A DNA stretch of 55,312 bases from Pseudomonadota bacterium (lineage in GTDB: Bacteria > Pseudomonadota > Alphaproteobacteria > Acetobacterales > Acetobacteraceae): NCBI GenBank assembly GCA_018240635.1, contig JAFEFJ010000003.1:1-55312 (forward strand). The letters are read 5' to 3'. Each line of letters opens with the position of its first letter. Within the stretch, counting starts at the first letter, position 1. A program made the translations under genes and the position numbers. Below, piece after piece: positions 15,740 through 28,126 of this stretch. The notes beneath the pieces are model-generated. The model was given only the letters and a program-made list of their open reading frames with translations. It was not told where the DNA came from and did no database searches.

Positions 15740-17154
15740 ATCGGCGCTGGCACCGGGATCGGTATGTCGCCGTAGTCGAACTCGCCCAGCATCGCCTCCA
15801 GCGGCACCGGACGCAGCGGGAGCCGCGCCGTCCATTGCCCGACGGCCTCGCGGCCGCCGAGCCGCCGCGCCATCAGCTCCGCCGCGGCTTCTCCGCACAT
15901 GCGCCCCTGGCACGGCCCCATGCCGCAGCGCGTGAAGTGCTTGATCTGATTGAGGTCCGCCGCGCCCGTGTCGATTGCCGTCTCGATCTCCCCCCGCGTC
16001 ACGTCCTCGCACCGGCAGACCACGCAATCGGGCGGGATGGCATCGACAAGCGCCCCTGGCGGACGCATGAGCGATGCGATCGCGTCGGCGAACGCCGCGG
16101 AACCGGGCCGGGGCATGCGGCTGCCGCGTGCGGGCTGTGCGTCTGCACAGAGGCCAAGATCCGCGAGAGCAGACAGGGCGGCGGCCCGGCCGCTGATTTC
16201 GGCCATGGCGGCGCCGCGAATGCCCGCTCCGTCGCCTGCCGCGTAGAGGTTTTGGACCGTCGTTCGCTGGCCCGCATCGAGCACCGGAATCCAGCCGCCG
16301 CGACCTGGGTCGAAGACATGGCGTGCCCCGAAGATGCGCGTCGCTTCCGTTGCCGGAACCAACCCATGACCGACGCAAACCGCGTCGCACGGGATCTCGC
16401 GCGTCTGCCCGCCTTGAAGCGGCGCGACCTCGACCGCTTCGACCCCGTCTGCGCCGGCCGCGCGCAGGATGCGGTGCGCAGCAAGCACCGGCACGCCCGC
16501 GCGGACGATCCGCGCGAGCCACTGCGTACCGCGGAGAAGCTGCGACGGCTGGGTAGACAATGCCGGCAAGCTGCGAACCCACTGCCCGCGCGCGGACGCA
16601 TCGACCACCGCCGCAACCGAGCCGCCCTTGTCGAGAATGCCGGCGGCGACGGCGGCCAGCAGCGGACCGGTTCCCGCAACCACGACCCGCCGGCCGGGCA
16701 CCACGCCCTGCGACTTCAACAGGATGGTCGCTGCCGCAAGCCCCACGACCCCCGGCAAGGTCCAGCCCGCAAACGGTATGACGCGTTCGTGCGCGCCTGC
16801 ACACACGATCAGGGCCCGCGCCGTCATGTGCGACGTACCCGCGTCGTCGCACAGATCGATGCGGAATGGCGCGGCTGGTTCGCCGCGCGCCACGAGCGGG
16901 CCTCCGCCAACGGACCATGCGCGTACGGCATTGCGCAAGGTCGCGCCGCTGGCGCCGAGCGCGCGACGCATCGCATCGCCCGCCGCCGCATCCGCGCCCA
17001 ACGGGCGCAGGGAAGACGCGGGCGCGCGATAGACCTGTCCCCCGGGCCGCGCGTGTTCGTCGATCAGCATAACGCGCGCGTACGCGGCTGCCGCAATCGC
17101 CGCAGTCATGCCCGCGGGGCCGCCGCCGAGCACCGCGATATCGAACGCCGTCAT
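15736..17154 (-). CDS. FAD/NAD(P)-binding oxidoreductase with [2Fe-2S] Bfd-like domain (alpha / HcnB-like subunit)
   Basis: The 472-residue subunit has an N-terminal FAD motif VLGGGPAGMTAA, a second nucleotide motif VVVAGTGPLLAA, and ATEATRIFG/AAGDGAG near the middle. The C-terminal Bfd-like cluster domain has CVVCRCED and RCGMGPCQGRMC supplying the Cys ligands. This is the architecture of the alpha subunit of D-hydroxyproline dehydrogenase and HcnB/opine oxidase A. The ATG at 17154 overlaps the gamma stop by ATGA. It relays electrons between the catalytic beta subunit and the respiratory chain. Confidence 0.88.
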   Translation of the reverse strand: MTAFDIAVLGGGPAGMTAAIAAAAYARVMLIDEHARPGGQVYRAPASSLRPLGADAAAGDAMRRALGASGATLRNAVRAWSVGGGPLVARGEPAAPFRIDLCDDAGTSHMTARALIVCAGAHERVIPFAGWTLPGVVGLAAATILLKSQGVVPGRRVVVAGTGPLLAAVAAGILDKGGSVAAVVDASARGQWVRSLPALSTQPSQLLRGTQWLARIVRAGVPVLAAHRILRAAGADGVEAVEVAPLQGGQTREIPCDAVCVGHGLVPATEATRIFGARHVFDPGRGGWIPVLDAGQRTTVQNLYAAGDGAGIRGAAMAEISGRAAALSALADLGLCADAQPARGSRMPRPGSAAFADAIASLMRPPGALVDAIPPDCVVCRCEDVTRGEIETAIDTGAADLNQIKHFTRCGMGPCQGRMCGEAAAELMARRLGGREAVGQWTARLPLRPVPLEAMLGEFDYGDIPIPVPAPI

Positions 17155-17441
17155 GCGCTGGGCGTGCGGATGCTGACGCGAAGCCCTTCCGTCACCGGCA
17201 TCATGCACGCTTGCACAAGACGGCCCTCGGCACGCACGAGGCACTCCTGGCATACGCCCATCATGCAGAAAGCACCGCGCGGCTGGCGTGCGCGCGGACT
17301 GCTTCTAAGTTGCCGAATGCCGAGCAGAAGCAGCGCAGCGGCCAAATTTATGCCTGCGGGGATCTGATGGGACTCGTCATCTACGACAAGGATGACGCGC
17401 TGGGACCTAGGATCCCGTGAAACCTCGGCCTCAACTCGCAT
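17151..17441 (-). CDS. small (2Fe-2S)-binding subunit (D-hydroxyproline dehydrogenase gamma / HcnA-like)
   Basis: The 96-residue plant-type ferredoxin-like protein has Cys59, Cys64, Cys67 and Cys79 (FCMMGVCQECLV and VQAC) as cluster ligands, the arrangement of HcnA and sarcosine/hydroxyproline dehydrogenase small subunits. The ATG at 17441 starts a normal N-terminus; the frame continues to 17477 upstream. It is the first gene of the catabolic operon. A decayed insertion sequence begins only 178 bases upstream and may have altered its promoter. Confidence 0.86.
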   Translation of the reverse strand: MRVEAEVSRDPRSQRVILVVDDESHQIPAGINLAAALLLLGIRQLRSSPRARQPRGAFCMMGVCQECLVRAEGRLVQACMMPVTEGLRVSIRTPSA

Positions 17442-17679
17442 GGGTTGATGATTGCATTGCCTAGAGCGCCAGGGCAATCCACGTTCGGCATGCCCGAGGC
17501 CTGATCGCCGAGGGCATCCGACGCGACCTAGCGATAGGCGGACGACCTTGCCGCTAGAAACCGAGTTTAAGCTGCAATGTGTAGGCCGATGTCAGCAACT
17601 TGCCGAGTTGGTCGCGCTTGACCTGAGCCCCTGAAACTCCTCCGATTTTGGGTAGAGTCCGCCTGAGCAGGAGGCGGAG

Positions 17680-18069
17680 ATGAAGGGATCGCGTTTCACC
17701 GAGGAGCAGATCATCGGGATCCTGCGCGAGCAGGAAGCGGGGGCGAAGACGGCGGATGTCTGCCGCAAGCACGGGGTCAGCGAGGCGACGTTCTACAAGT
17801 GGAAAGCCAAATTCGGTGGCCTGGATGTGTCCGAGGCGCGGCGGCTGCGGCAACTGGAGGACGAGAACACGCGGCTGAAGAAGCTGCCGACCGACGCCAT
17901 GCTGGACAACGCGGTGTTGAAAGACATCGCCGCAAAAAATGATGATGCCTGCGGCCAGGAGGGACGCTATGATCGCTGCGCGCAAGGCGCACGTCATCAG
18001 CGAGCGGCGGGCGTGCGCGATCCTCGGGACGGACCGGACGTCGGTGCGCTATCGGCACCGATGTGGTGA
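17680..18069 (+). CDS. IS3-family transposase OrfA
   Basis: The first 85 residues are a typical IS3 OrfA: FTEEQIIGILREQEAG, a helix-turn-helix (TADVCRKHGVSEATFYKWK) and a leucine-zipper-like tail (LRQLEDENTRLKKLP). After the A6 run near 17932 the frame should pass to orfB; here the 0 frame continues for about 43 non-homologous residues to 18069. The protein binds the element ends and helps OrfB. The frame relation at the A-run is +1, not the usual -1, so fusion by programmed shift may be lost. Confidence 0.8.
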   Translation: MKGSRFTEEQIIGILREQEAGAKTADVCRKHGVSEATFYKWKAKFGGLDVSEARRLRQLEDENTRLKKLPTDAMLDNAVLKDIAAKNDDACGQEGRYDRCAQGARHQRAAGVRDPRDGPDVGALSAPMW

Positions 18070-18932
18070 CGACGCGCCGCTGCGGGCCCGGCTGCGTGCA
18101 TTGGCAGGCGAACGCCGCCGGTTCGGCTACCGCCGGCTTGGCTTGCTTCTGAAGCGCGAGGGCCTGGCGCCGAACCACAAGAAGCTACGGCGGCTATATG
18201 CCGAGGAGCGGTTGCAGGTGCGTCGCCGGGGCGGCCGCAAGCGGGCGCTGGGCACACGAGCGCCGATGGCTCTGCCGGAAGCGCCGAACCAGCGCTGGTC
18301 GCTGGACTTCGTCTCCGACACGCTGACGGACGGCCGCCGGTTCCGGGTGCTGTGCGTTGTGGACGACTTCACCCGCGAATGCCTGGCCTTGATCGCCGAT
18401 ACGTCTCTGTCCGGCCGGCGGGTGGTGCGCGAGCTGGACGCGATCGCGGCCAAGCGCGGCTATCCGGCCACCGTGGTCAGCGACAACCGCACGGAACTGA
18501 CCAGCCAGCGCGGTGCTGCCCTAGTCGCAGGAGCGAAATGTAGGCTGGCACCACATCGCGCCCGGCAAGCCACAGCAGAACGCCTTTGTCGAAAGCTTCA
18601 ACGGCAATCTGCGCGATGAGTGCCTGAACGAGACGTTGTTCACCTCGGCGCGGCAGGCGCGCCCGATCCTGCCGGCTTGGCAGCAGGACTACAACGAGGT
18701 GCGGCCCCACTCCGGGCTGGGCAGACGGACGCCGGCCTCGATCATGCTGCCGTCGTGCTCGCCCGCGTCCAGGCCACTGCGCGTCGCCTTCGGCGATGGC
18801 CTGCGGCCAGCCTTGACCCAGGCTGTGCGCGGCGACGATAGGATGACAGGCCGGGACGGAGAAACGGCGCTAAACCGAACCGAGAAACACCGTCAGGATG
18901 GCTCTGACGGCAACCGCGGACTCTACTTCTGA
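17939..18932 (+). pseudogene. IS3-family transposase OrfB, frameshifted with internal stop
   Basis: The frame from 17939 encodes the IS3 integrase start (RRACAILGTDRTSVRY, then WSLDFVSDTL with the first Asp and VVSDN with the second). The expected Gly after DN is Arg. An extra base near 18506-18509 shifts the frame and a TAG at 18522 replaces the conserved Trp. The rest continues in the other frame: [19 protein letters not shown] (the catalytic Glu), [12 protein letters not shown]. The transposase is therefore split and surely inactive. Confidence 0.87.
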
Positions 18933-19080
18933 GTGCAGGACAGTTGGGGCTCAGGTCACGCGGACCAACCCGCCAATGCAACAGGGTTGGACTTTCGCGG
19001 CCGCACAAGTCATCAGACCGCAAGGGTCGGATTTCCGCCACTTCCGGTCGTCCCACCGATCCGAAGTGCAGGTCCTGACT

Positions 19081-20090
19081 TCAGACGGACGTCTCGCGTT
19101 CGGCCATGTAGGAGCCGAGGACTTTCATGTAGTTGCTGCGCTCCAATGCTGCCGGATCGGGCACTGCAGTGTAGCCCATGCAGCCGCACATTTCGGTAAC
19201 CGACGCATATTCGTGCGCGTCCAGCCATTGATCGAGCTGTGCCAGGACGCTCCGGGCATAGCCCGCCCCATGTTTCAGCAGCGCGCTTGCCATGAAGGAG
19301 AGCCGCGCGCCGGCCATGACGCACTTCACCACATCCTCCGCGCCATGCACGCCCCCGGTGATCGACAGATCGGCCCCCACCCGCCCGCTCAGGATCGCCG
19401 TCCAGTGCAAGCGCGGCAGCAGCTCGGACGGGGTGCTGAGCGCGAGGGCGTTCACCACTTCCCGCTCCACGATATCGAAGTCGGGCTGATAGAAGCGGTT
19501 GAACAGCACCAGCCCGTCGGCACCCGCGGCGTCGAGGCCGCGGGCCATGTTGGCAAGGCCGCTGTAGAACGGCGACAGCTTGATCGACAGCGGGATGGTC
19601 ACCGCGTCGCGTACCAGCCTGACCATGTCCTGCTGGCGTGCCTCGATTTCCGCTCCGGTCCGCTCCGGATCCGTCTCGATCGCGTACATATTGAGTTCGA
19701 GCGCGCTTGCGCCCGCTTGCTCGATCAGCCGGGCGTATTCCAGCCATCCGCCCGGCGTGGTCCCGTTCAGGCTGGCAATGACGGGAATGGCGACACGGTT
19801 CCTGGCCCGGCGGATCAGGTCCAGGTACCGGTCAGGCCCGAGATTGTATGTCGCAAGGTCCGGCAGGAACCGTGTCGCCTCGGCGAACCCTTCGCTGCCC
19901 CGCTCCAGATCGGCATGCAGGCCGGCGCTTTCGGCCTCCAGTTGCTCCTCGAACAAGGAGGGCAGCACCACCGCCGCGAGGCCATGATCCTCAAGGGCGC
20001 AAATTCCCTCGACAGAGTCCGTCAAAGGCGACGAGGAGGCCGCAAGCGGATTCTTCAGCGCCAGGCCGAGATAGGTGGTTTCCAGCTTGC

Positions 20091-20094
<4 letters not shown>
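19081..20094 (-). CDS. dihydroorotate dehydrogenase-like flavoprotein
   Basis: The 337-residue TIM-barrel protein is of the dihydroorotate dehydrogenase-like class (TTYLGLALKNPLAASSSPLT at the start, PVIASLNGTTPGGW, ALELNMYAIETDP, LSIKLSPFY, ADGLVLFNRFY, SITGGVHG). Genes of this type are commonly paired with nifJ; the true substrate is not established. The ATG at 20094 overlaps the nifJ stop by ATGA, so the two are one operon. It probably uses FMN. It is not the pyrimidine-synthesis enzyme judging from its partner and from the divergent active site, but that is inference. Confidence 0.88.
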
Positions 20095-23669
<3,575 letters not shown>

Positions 23670-23735
23670 CGGCCGCTGCTCCCGTTCGTCGGAGGACGAA
23701 GACGGCGACGATGATCCCGGCCAGCCACCCGGTCA

Positions 23736-23749
23736 TTGAGACGGATCAA
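23736..23749. promoter_or_regulatory. FNR/FixK-like box upstream of nifJ
   Basis: TTGAGACGGATCAA fits the FNR/Anr/FixK consensus TTGAT-N4-ATCAA with one mismatch. It lies 67 bases from the nifJ start codon, a plausible position for oxygen-sensing activation of nifJ. Confidence 0.6.
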
Positions 23750-23812
23750 GCGGGAGCAGAGGGGCGCGCGCCCTGGTTGGCCGACCCCCGTGGCCGGAAG
23801 CGCGAACCGCGA

Positions 23813-23826
23813 TTGAGATGGATCAA
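23813..23826. promoter_or_regulatory. FNR/FixK-like box upstream of the pyruvate kinase-like gene
   Basis: TTGAGATGGATCAA is a second FNR-like site with the same single mismatch as the one at 23736. It lies 57 bases before the pyruvate kinase-like start, suggesting that both divergent units respond to low oxygen. Confidence 0.6.
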
Positions 23827-23882
23827 TGGAGGAGAGACGCCGAAAGCTCTAAGGTCACCAACCCGCCCGGGACCGCAAGCTC

Positions 23883-25457
23883 ATGGCTTACGACAGTGAT
23901 CCGCGTGAGGAGGCTGGGAACGATCTGCAATCCCTGCTTCTCCATGTGCGGGACCTGCGGGACAGCGTGAAGCTCGAAGGGCGAGCGCTGCACCGGAGCT
24001 GGAAGCCCCACCTGAAGCGGGCCGAAGCGACGGCAAGCATGCTCAACTTCGCGCACTATCTCGCGCTGAGGAGCAGAGATCTCCGCCCGTTGCAGGATCA
24101 GCTGGCCCGGCTCGGCCTGTCTTCCCTCGGCCGCGCCGAGGGCCACGTGCTCGCCTCGCTCGACGCGGTGACGGGCGCACTGGCCCGGCTGGCTTCGGCG
24201 CCGGATCAAACGCCGTGGCCTCCCCCCGCACGGCACTTCATGCGGGGTGCCAACAGGCTGGAAGCGAATGCCGCTGGCCTGTTCGGCCCCCCGCGCAGGC
24301 GAGGCACCACGCGCATCATGACGACGCTTCCGACCGAAGCCGCGACCGAGCCGGGCTACGTACGCTCCTTGATCCAGCGCGGCGCCGATATCGTCCGCAT
24401 CAATTGCGCGCACGATACGCCGGATGACTGGATCGCGATGGCATCGAACGCGCGCGAGGCGGCCCACATGTGCGGCCGTTACGTGCCGGTGCTGATGGAC
24501 ATCGCCGGGCCGAAGCTCCGGACCGCCGCGACCCGTCATCCGAAAGGCGACAAGCGGCTCGAGGTCGGTGACACCCTCGCTCTTGTGGCCTCGGAAGCCG
24601 CCCTCGACGCAGGGGAACCGGGGTTCGCCGCCGTGGTCGAGCCGGGCGTGATCCTGCTTCGCCTCAAGCCCGGCTCCCGTGTCGCGATCGATGACGGCGT
24701 CGTCGAAGGCGTGGTGCAACGACGGCGCGCGGACGGTTCGGTTGAGGTCCAGGTTCACCGGGCGCCGGAGGATGGCTACAAGCTCAAGACAGATAAGGGT
24801 TTGAACTTCCCGGAGATCGCGTTGGGCCTCGAACCGCTGAGCCCCCAGGATCTGTCAGACCTCGATGTCATCGCCGCCCATGCCGACTTGGTCGGTCATT
24901 CGTTCGTCAACAGCGCAGACGATGTCGCGGCGTTGCAGGAGGCGCTCGCGGCCCGGCGGTCCGGTGCGCGGCAGCTCGGGGTGATCGCAAAGATCGAGAC
25001 GCAGCCGGCGATCGCCAACCTGCCGGAGATCATCGTCCAGGCGGCGGGCGCCCAACCGTTCGGAGTCATGATCGCGCGGGGCGACCTGGCGGTGGAAATC
25101 GGGTTCCCGCGCGTCGCGGAGATGCAGGAAGAGGTTCTTTGGGCCTGCGAGGCGGCCCATGTGCCCGTCATCTGGGCGACGCAGGTGCTGGAATCGATGG
25201 TCAAGACCGGTCTGCCGACCAGGGGCGAGATGACCGACGCAGCGATGTCCGCGCGCGCGGAATGCGTCATGCTGAACAAGGGCCCGCACATCGCGGAAGC
25301 GATCGAGATGCTCGACAGCTTGCTCGGCCGAATGTCCGAACACCAGGTCAAGAAGTCGCCGAGATTGCGAGCGCTGCAGAGCTGGCGGCGCCATCCTGGC
25401 GCCCGGCACCGCGCCAGCGGCCCCGGTTCGCCATCGGGGCAGACGTTCAACCGGTAG
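23883..25457 (+). CDS. atypical pyruvate kinase with N-terminal extension
   Basis: Of the 524 residues, the last 380 are a pyruvate kinase barrel: RIMTTLP at about 142, ADIVRINCAHD, MDIAGPKLRT, LGVIAKIETQPAI with the catalytic Lys, VMIARGDLAVEIG, VIWATQVLESM and PTRGEMTDAAMSA. The regulatory C-terminal domain is absent, and the first 140 residues are a helical extension of unknown role. Such variants are sometimes linked to PEP/pyruvate balance rather than glycolysis. It is divergent from nifJ and shares its FNR-like control region. The activity is likely but not proven; the extension could bind another protein. Confidence 0.82.
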   Translation: MAYDSDPREEAGNDLQSLLLHVRDLRDSVKLEGRALHRSWKPHLKRAEATASMLNFAHYLALRSRDLRPLQDQLARLGLSSLGRAEGHVLASLDAVTGALARLASAPDQTPWPPPARHFMRGANRLEANAAGLFGPPRRRGTTRIMTTLPTEAATEPGYVRSLIQRGADIVRINCAHDTPDDWIAMASNAREAAHMCGRYVPVLMDIAGPKLRTAATRHPKGDKRLEVGDTLALVASEAALDAGEPGFAAVVEPGVILLRLKPGSRVAIDDGVVEGVVQRRRADGSVEVQVHRAPEDGYKLKTDKGLNFPEIALGLEPLSPQDLSDLDVIAAHADLVGHSFVNSADDVAALQEALAARRSGARQLGVIAKIETQPAIANLPEIIVQAAGAQPFGVMIARGDLAVEIGFPRVAEMQEEVLWACEAAHVPVIWATQVLESMVKTGLPTRGEMTDAAMSARAECVMLNKGPHIAEAIEMLDSLLGRMSEHQVKKSPRLRALQSWRRHPGARHRASGPGSPSGQTFNR

Positions 25458-25516
25458 GCGGCCCTAACGCCGAGCGGTGTGCGTGTGAGCGTGGTGGAGC
25501 AACCCCGGTTCGCCGC

Positions 25517-26620
25517 TCACCGTTCCGCTGGCGGCCAGCTGCCGAAGGGGTGGCGGAACAGATTGGCATTGAGGTAGCGGGGATCGTCGGACACTTCCCG
25601 CCCGGCCCAGGCCGGCTTTTCGAAGGTGTCTGTCTCGGTATCAAGTTCGATTTCGGCGACGACAAGCCCTTCGTTCTGGCCGTGGAACACGTCGATCTCC
25701 CAATCCCTGCCGGCGATGCGCTCGGTGTGCCGGGTCTTCTCGATGATCGGCCGCTCGCACAGGCCATCCAGCATCGACAGGGCGTGGTCGAGAGGGATCT
25801 CGTACTCGAACTCGCTGCGCGTGGCGCCGACGGTCGCGCCCTTGATGGTGAGGTACCCTCGGCGTCCCGCGACCCTGACCCGCACACTGCGGTCCCTTGC
25901 CGCGACGAGATAGCCCTGCCGGTAATCGACCCCCGCATCCGCCGGCCGCCATTTCGCCGTATCGACGAGAAACTTCCGCTCGATCTCGACCGTGCGGGCG
26001 CGAGCCGTCCGCTCCGCCGTGTCCGCGTCACAGAACATCGAGCGGAGTGCGCACGGGAAGCCGGTATTCGACCCCGGTTCGACGCCAAGGCCGCGCAGCA
26101 CGGACAGCAGGCGGACGGCATCGGGACTTTCGATGCACACGCTTTGACGGACCTGCCCGTTCGCCGAAATCTCAGTCAACTCGGCGAGGCAGTGTCCGTA
26201 TTCGAACTGGCGCCTGGTCTTCCTCACCTCGACGGGCCGCAGATCGCCCAGCTCACCGATCCGCTCCAGAAACGTCTCGCGCCTCGCCGGCGCTCGCCTG
26301 GGCCAGCGAAGACCGAACGGGCTTAGCAACGTGTCGATCGCCTCCGCAGGCGCGGGCAGGGCCAGCTTTGCGATGGGACGCCACAGCTCCAGGCCGTTCA
26401 TGTCCACCCGGCAACGGCGCTTGAGATCGAGCATGCCGTCGCGGAGCTTGAGGTTCAGGTCATCCCGCTCGCTGAGAATATAGAACTCCGTGCTCTGGTG
26501 AACCGGCGTGTCCGCCGGCGGACCGATCCTTGCCTCCAGTGCCGCCAGGGATCGCGCGAAGCTGCGCCATTCCCATCGGCAAGCCTGCTGATCCGGCGGC
26601 ATCGTGCTGGTCTCGTGCAT
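25517..26620 (-). CDS. double-CYTH / triphosphate tunnel protein
   Basis: The 367-residue protein has two CYTH-like halves. The C-terminal half (from about 208) is a standard triphosphate tunnel domain with the ExExK motif at 212-216 (VEIERKFLV), SVRVRV, YLTIKG, EFEYEIP, IEKTRH and EIELDTE. The N-terminal half starts with CRWEWRSF, has LNLKLRDG and DLKRRCR, and looks like a diverged second domain lacking ExExK. Single-domain members hydrolyse inorganic triphosphate or bind polyphosphate. The function of this duplicated form is unknown. The gene is convergent with the pyruvate kinase-like gene and has no obvious partner. Confidence 0.75.
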   Translation of the reverse strand: MHETSTMPPDQQACRWEWRSFARSLAALEARIGPPADTPVHQSTEFYILSERDDLNLKLRDGMLDLKRRCRVDMNGLELWRPIAKLALPAPAEAIDTLLSPFGLRWPRRAPARRETFLERIGELGDLRPVEVRKTRRQFEYGHCLAELTEISANGQVRQSVCIESPDAVRLLSVLRGLGVEPGSNTGFPCALRSMFCDADTAERTARARTVEIERKFLVDTAKWRPADAGVDYRQGYLVAARDRSVRVRVAGRRGYLTIKGATVGATRSEFEYEIPLDHALSMLDGLCERPIIEKTRHTERIAGRDWEIDVFHGQNEGLVVAEIELDTETDTFEKPAWAGREVSDDPRYLNANLFRHPFGSWPPAER

Positions 26621-26699
26621 GAGGTTCCGGATTTCTTCCCTTGGCCCTGCATGGTATCGGCGCCCTCGATCATCGGGGCGGGCAGCCCGGTCGGCGGGG

Positions 26700-27455
26700 T
26701 CACGTCGCTTGACACGCGTTCCCCGCGGCCGAATTTAGCCCCGCCACACTAGCGATCATAGACCCAGGCAGACCCGCCTCCCTGAGCCTTCTGGTGCCCG
26801 GAGCAAGGTGATCCGCTCCAAGGGGAACATCGCTCTCCTCCAACGCTCGGGCGGACCGGCGTCGTGGCGATTGGAACAGCGGCGTCGCGTCCGATCCCGC
26901 GATGGCTGTTATCGCCAGGGGCCGGACGGCACAGCCGGCCAGTCCCTCAGCCGACAGCGGCGTCGCCGGGCCGTCAACCAGGGATGGATCGAGCGCGCGG
27001 ACGAGTTCGACAGCGCATTCGGTGAACGCGCTCTCCGGCCCTCGGTTTCGCCCGTCAACACCTCTTCCATGAGCTTGTAGAGGACGAGCCTGTCGCGACC
27101 TGTTTCGAGCAGGAGCTTGGATATGAAAGCGACAGCACCTGGCCGCGAGAGCCGCTGCAGATCCCGATCCGCCGCGTTCCGCCCATCCCCAACAGCCGCG
27201 AAACAGATACTTAACCAGCGCAATCACCCCGAGCACGATGAGGACAAGGAGCAGAACCCAGATCAGCCCCATGCACCACATGAATCCGCCCATGCCGGAG
27301 CCGTTCATCATGTGCCCATCCCAGTTCTGTGCGACAGCCCAACGACCGATCGCCCCCACGATCACGGCGACGCATACGGCGAGGCGTGCCGTGAGCCCGG
27401 CGCCCCGGAGGCTTGCGGTGGCGGGGTTGTGCATGGAGATCACATGCAGCGGCAT
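26700..27455 (-). CDS. hypothetical membrane protein, C-terminus doubtful
   Basis: The first 90 residues from the ATG at 27455 are convincing: a signal/membrane segment (LTARLAVCVAVIVGAIG), a Met/Gly-rich GHMMNGSGMGG, and a second membrane helix (LIWVLLLVLIVLGVIALVKYLF). Beyond about 27200 the sequence becomes low-complexity Ala/Arg/Gly with no family match, which suggests a frame disruption. The gene follows the ICMT-like gene by 2 bases. Met/His-rich membrane proteins of this kind are common in copper islands. The function is unknown. Confidence 0.45.
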   Translation of the reverse strand: MPLHVISMHNPATASLRGAGLTARLAVCVAVIVGAIGRWAVAQNWDGHMMNGSGMGGFMWCMGLIWVLLLVLIVLGVIALVKYLFRGCWGWAERGGSGSAAALAARCCRFHIQAPARNRSRQARPLQAHGRGVDGRNRGPESAFTECAVELVRALDPSLVDGPATPLSAEGLAGCAVRPLAITAIAGSDATPLFQSPRRRSARALEESDVPLGADHLAPGTRRLREAGLPGSMIASVAGLNSAAGNACQAT

Positions 27456-27457
27456 TG

Positions 27458-28126
27458 CTACCTCCCACTCAATGGATTTGCGAGTCCTTGCCTGCGCAGA
27501 TACGGGAACCACGCGGGGACTTCGGCGGCGTAGTTCTCGTATTCCCCCCCGAAATCACGGTGGGTCTCCGCCTCTTCGGTGTGAGCGAGGTGGATGTACA
27601 TGGCGACCAGGACCAGAAACATCGTCAGTGTCAGGATGGTCGGCCATTGCAGCAGGAATCCGAACATGATGGCGATGAAGGCGACGTATTGGGGATGACG
27701 GACATGGGCGTAGGAGCCCGTCGTCACGAGGCGGTGCTGCTTCTGTGCCTGGTAGCGGACGTTCCAGGCCGAGGACAGCAGGATGAAACCACCGCCGATG
27801 AAAACGTAGCTCAGAACATGCGTTATGCTGACGTGCGGATTGCCCTTCAGACCGAAGACGGTCGACCAGAGATGACCCGCTTCGTGCGACATCAGGTTGA
27901 TCCCCGGGTAAAGCCTCTGAAGCCAGCCCGAGAGCAGGTAGACAGTCAGCGGGAAGCCATACATTTCCGCGAACAGCGCCACGATGAAGGCACTGAACGC
28001 GCTGAAGGATCGCCAACCCCGCGGCGTTCTTGGCTTGCCAAAGCTGAAGGCGAAGAAGATGAACACGGCCGAGTTCAGAATGACGAGCGTCCAAAGCCCG
28101 TAGGCCGGGGCGGTATCGTGAGTCAT
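27458..28126 (-). CDS. isoprenylcysteine carboxylmethyltransferase-family membrane protein
   Basis: The 222-residue protein has five or six hydrophobic segments and the ICMT-family SAM-binding signature (LVTTGSYAHVRHPQYVAFI, then EYENYAAEVPAWFP). Bacterial members occur in many metal-resistance islands; their substrates are not known. The ATG at 28126 is preferred because it forms an ATGA overlap with the end of the DUF2933 gene. A 16-residue extension upstream is possible but would overlap that gene further. Confidence 0.83.
   Translation of the reverse strand: MTHDTAPAYGLWTLVILNSAVFIFFAFSFGKPRTPRGWRSFSAFSAFIVALFAEMYGFPLTVYLLSGWLQRLYPGINLMSHEAGHLWSTVFGLKGNPHVSITHVLSYVFIGGGFILLSSAWNVRYQAQKQHRLVTTGSYAHVRHPQYVAFIAIMFGFLLQWPTILTLTMFLVLVAMYIHLAHTEEAETHRDFGGEYENYAAEVPAWFPYLRRQGLANPLSGR

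Larger units (their letters stand above)
17619..18958 (+). mobile_element. IS3-family insertion sequence, degenerate
   Basis: The element is about 1,340 bases, bounded by imperfect inverted repeats: the left end starts TGACCTGAGCCCC at 17619 with GTAGAGTCCGC further in (about 17655). The right end is the mirror image, finishing at 18958. It carries orfA and a broken orfB of the IS3 DDE type. No direct target repeat is evident, which together with the broken transposase indicates an old, immobile copy. Confidence 0.85.

Noticed and set aside
14633-16918. 761-codon open frame extending the HcnC-like gene upstream
   Set aside because: The extra 393 codons lie over the HcnB-like gene in another frame and lack protein-like composition; the ATG at 15739 gives a complete FAD motif.
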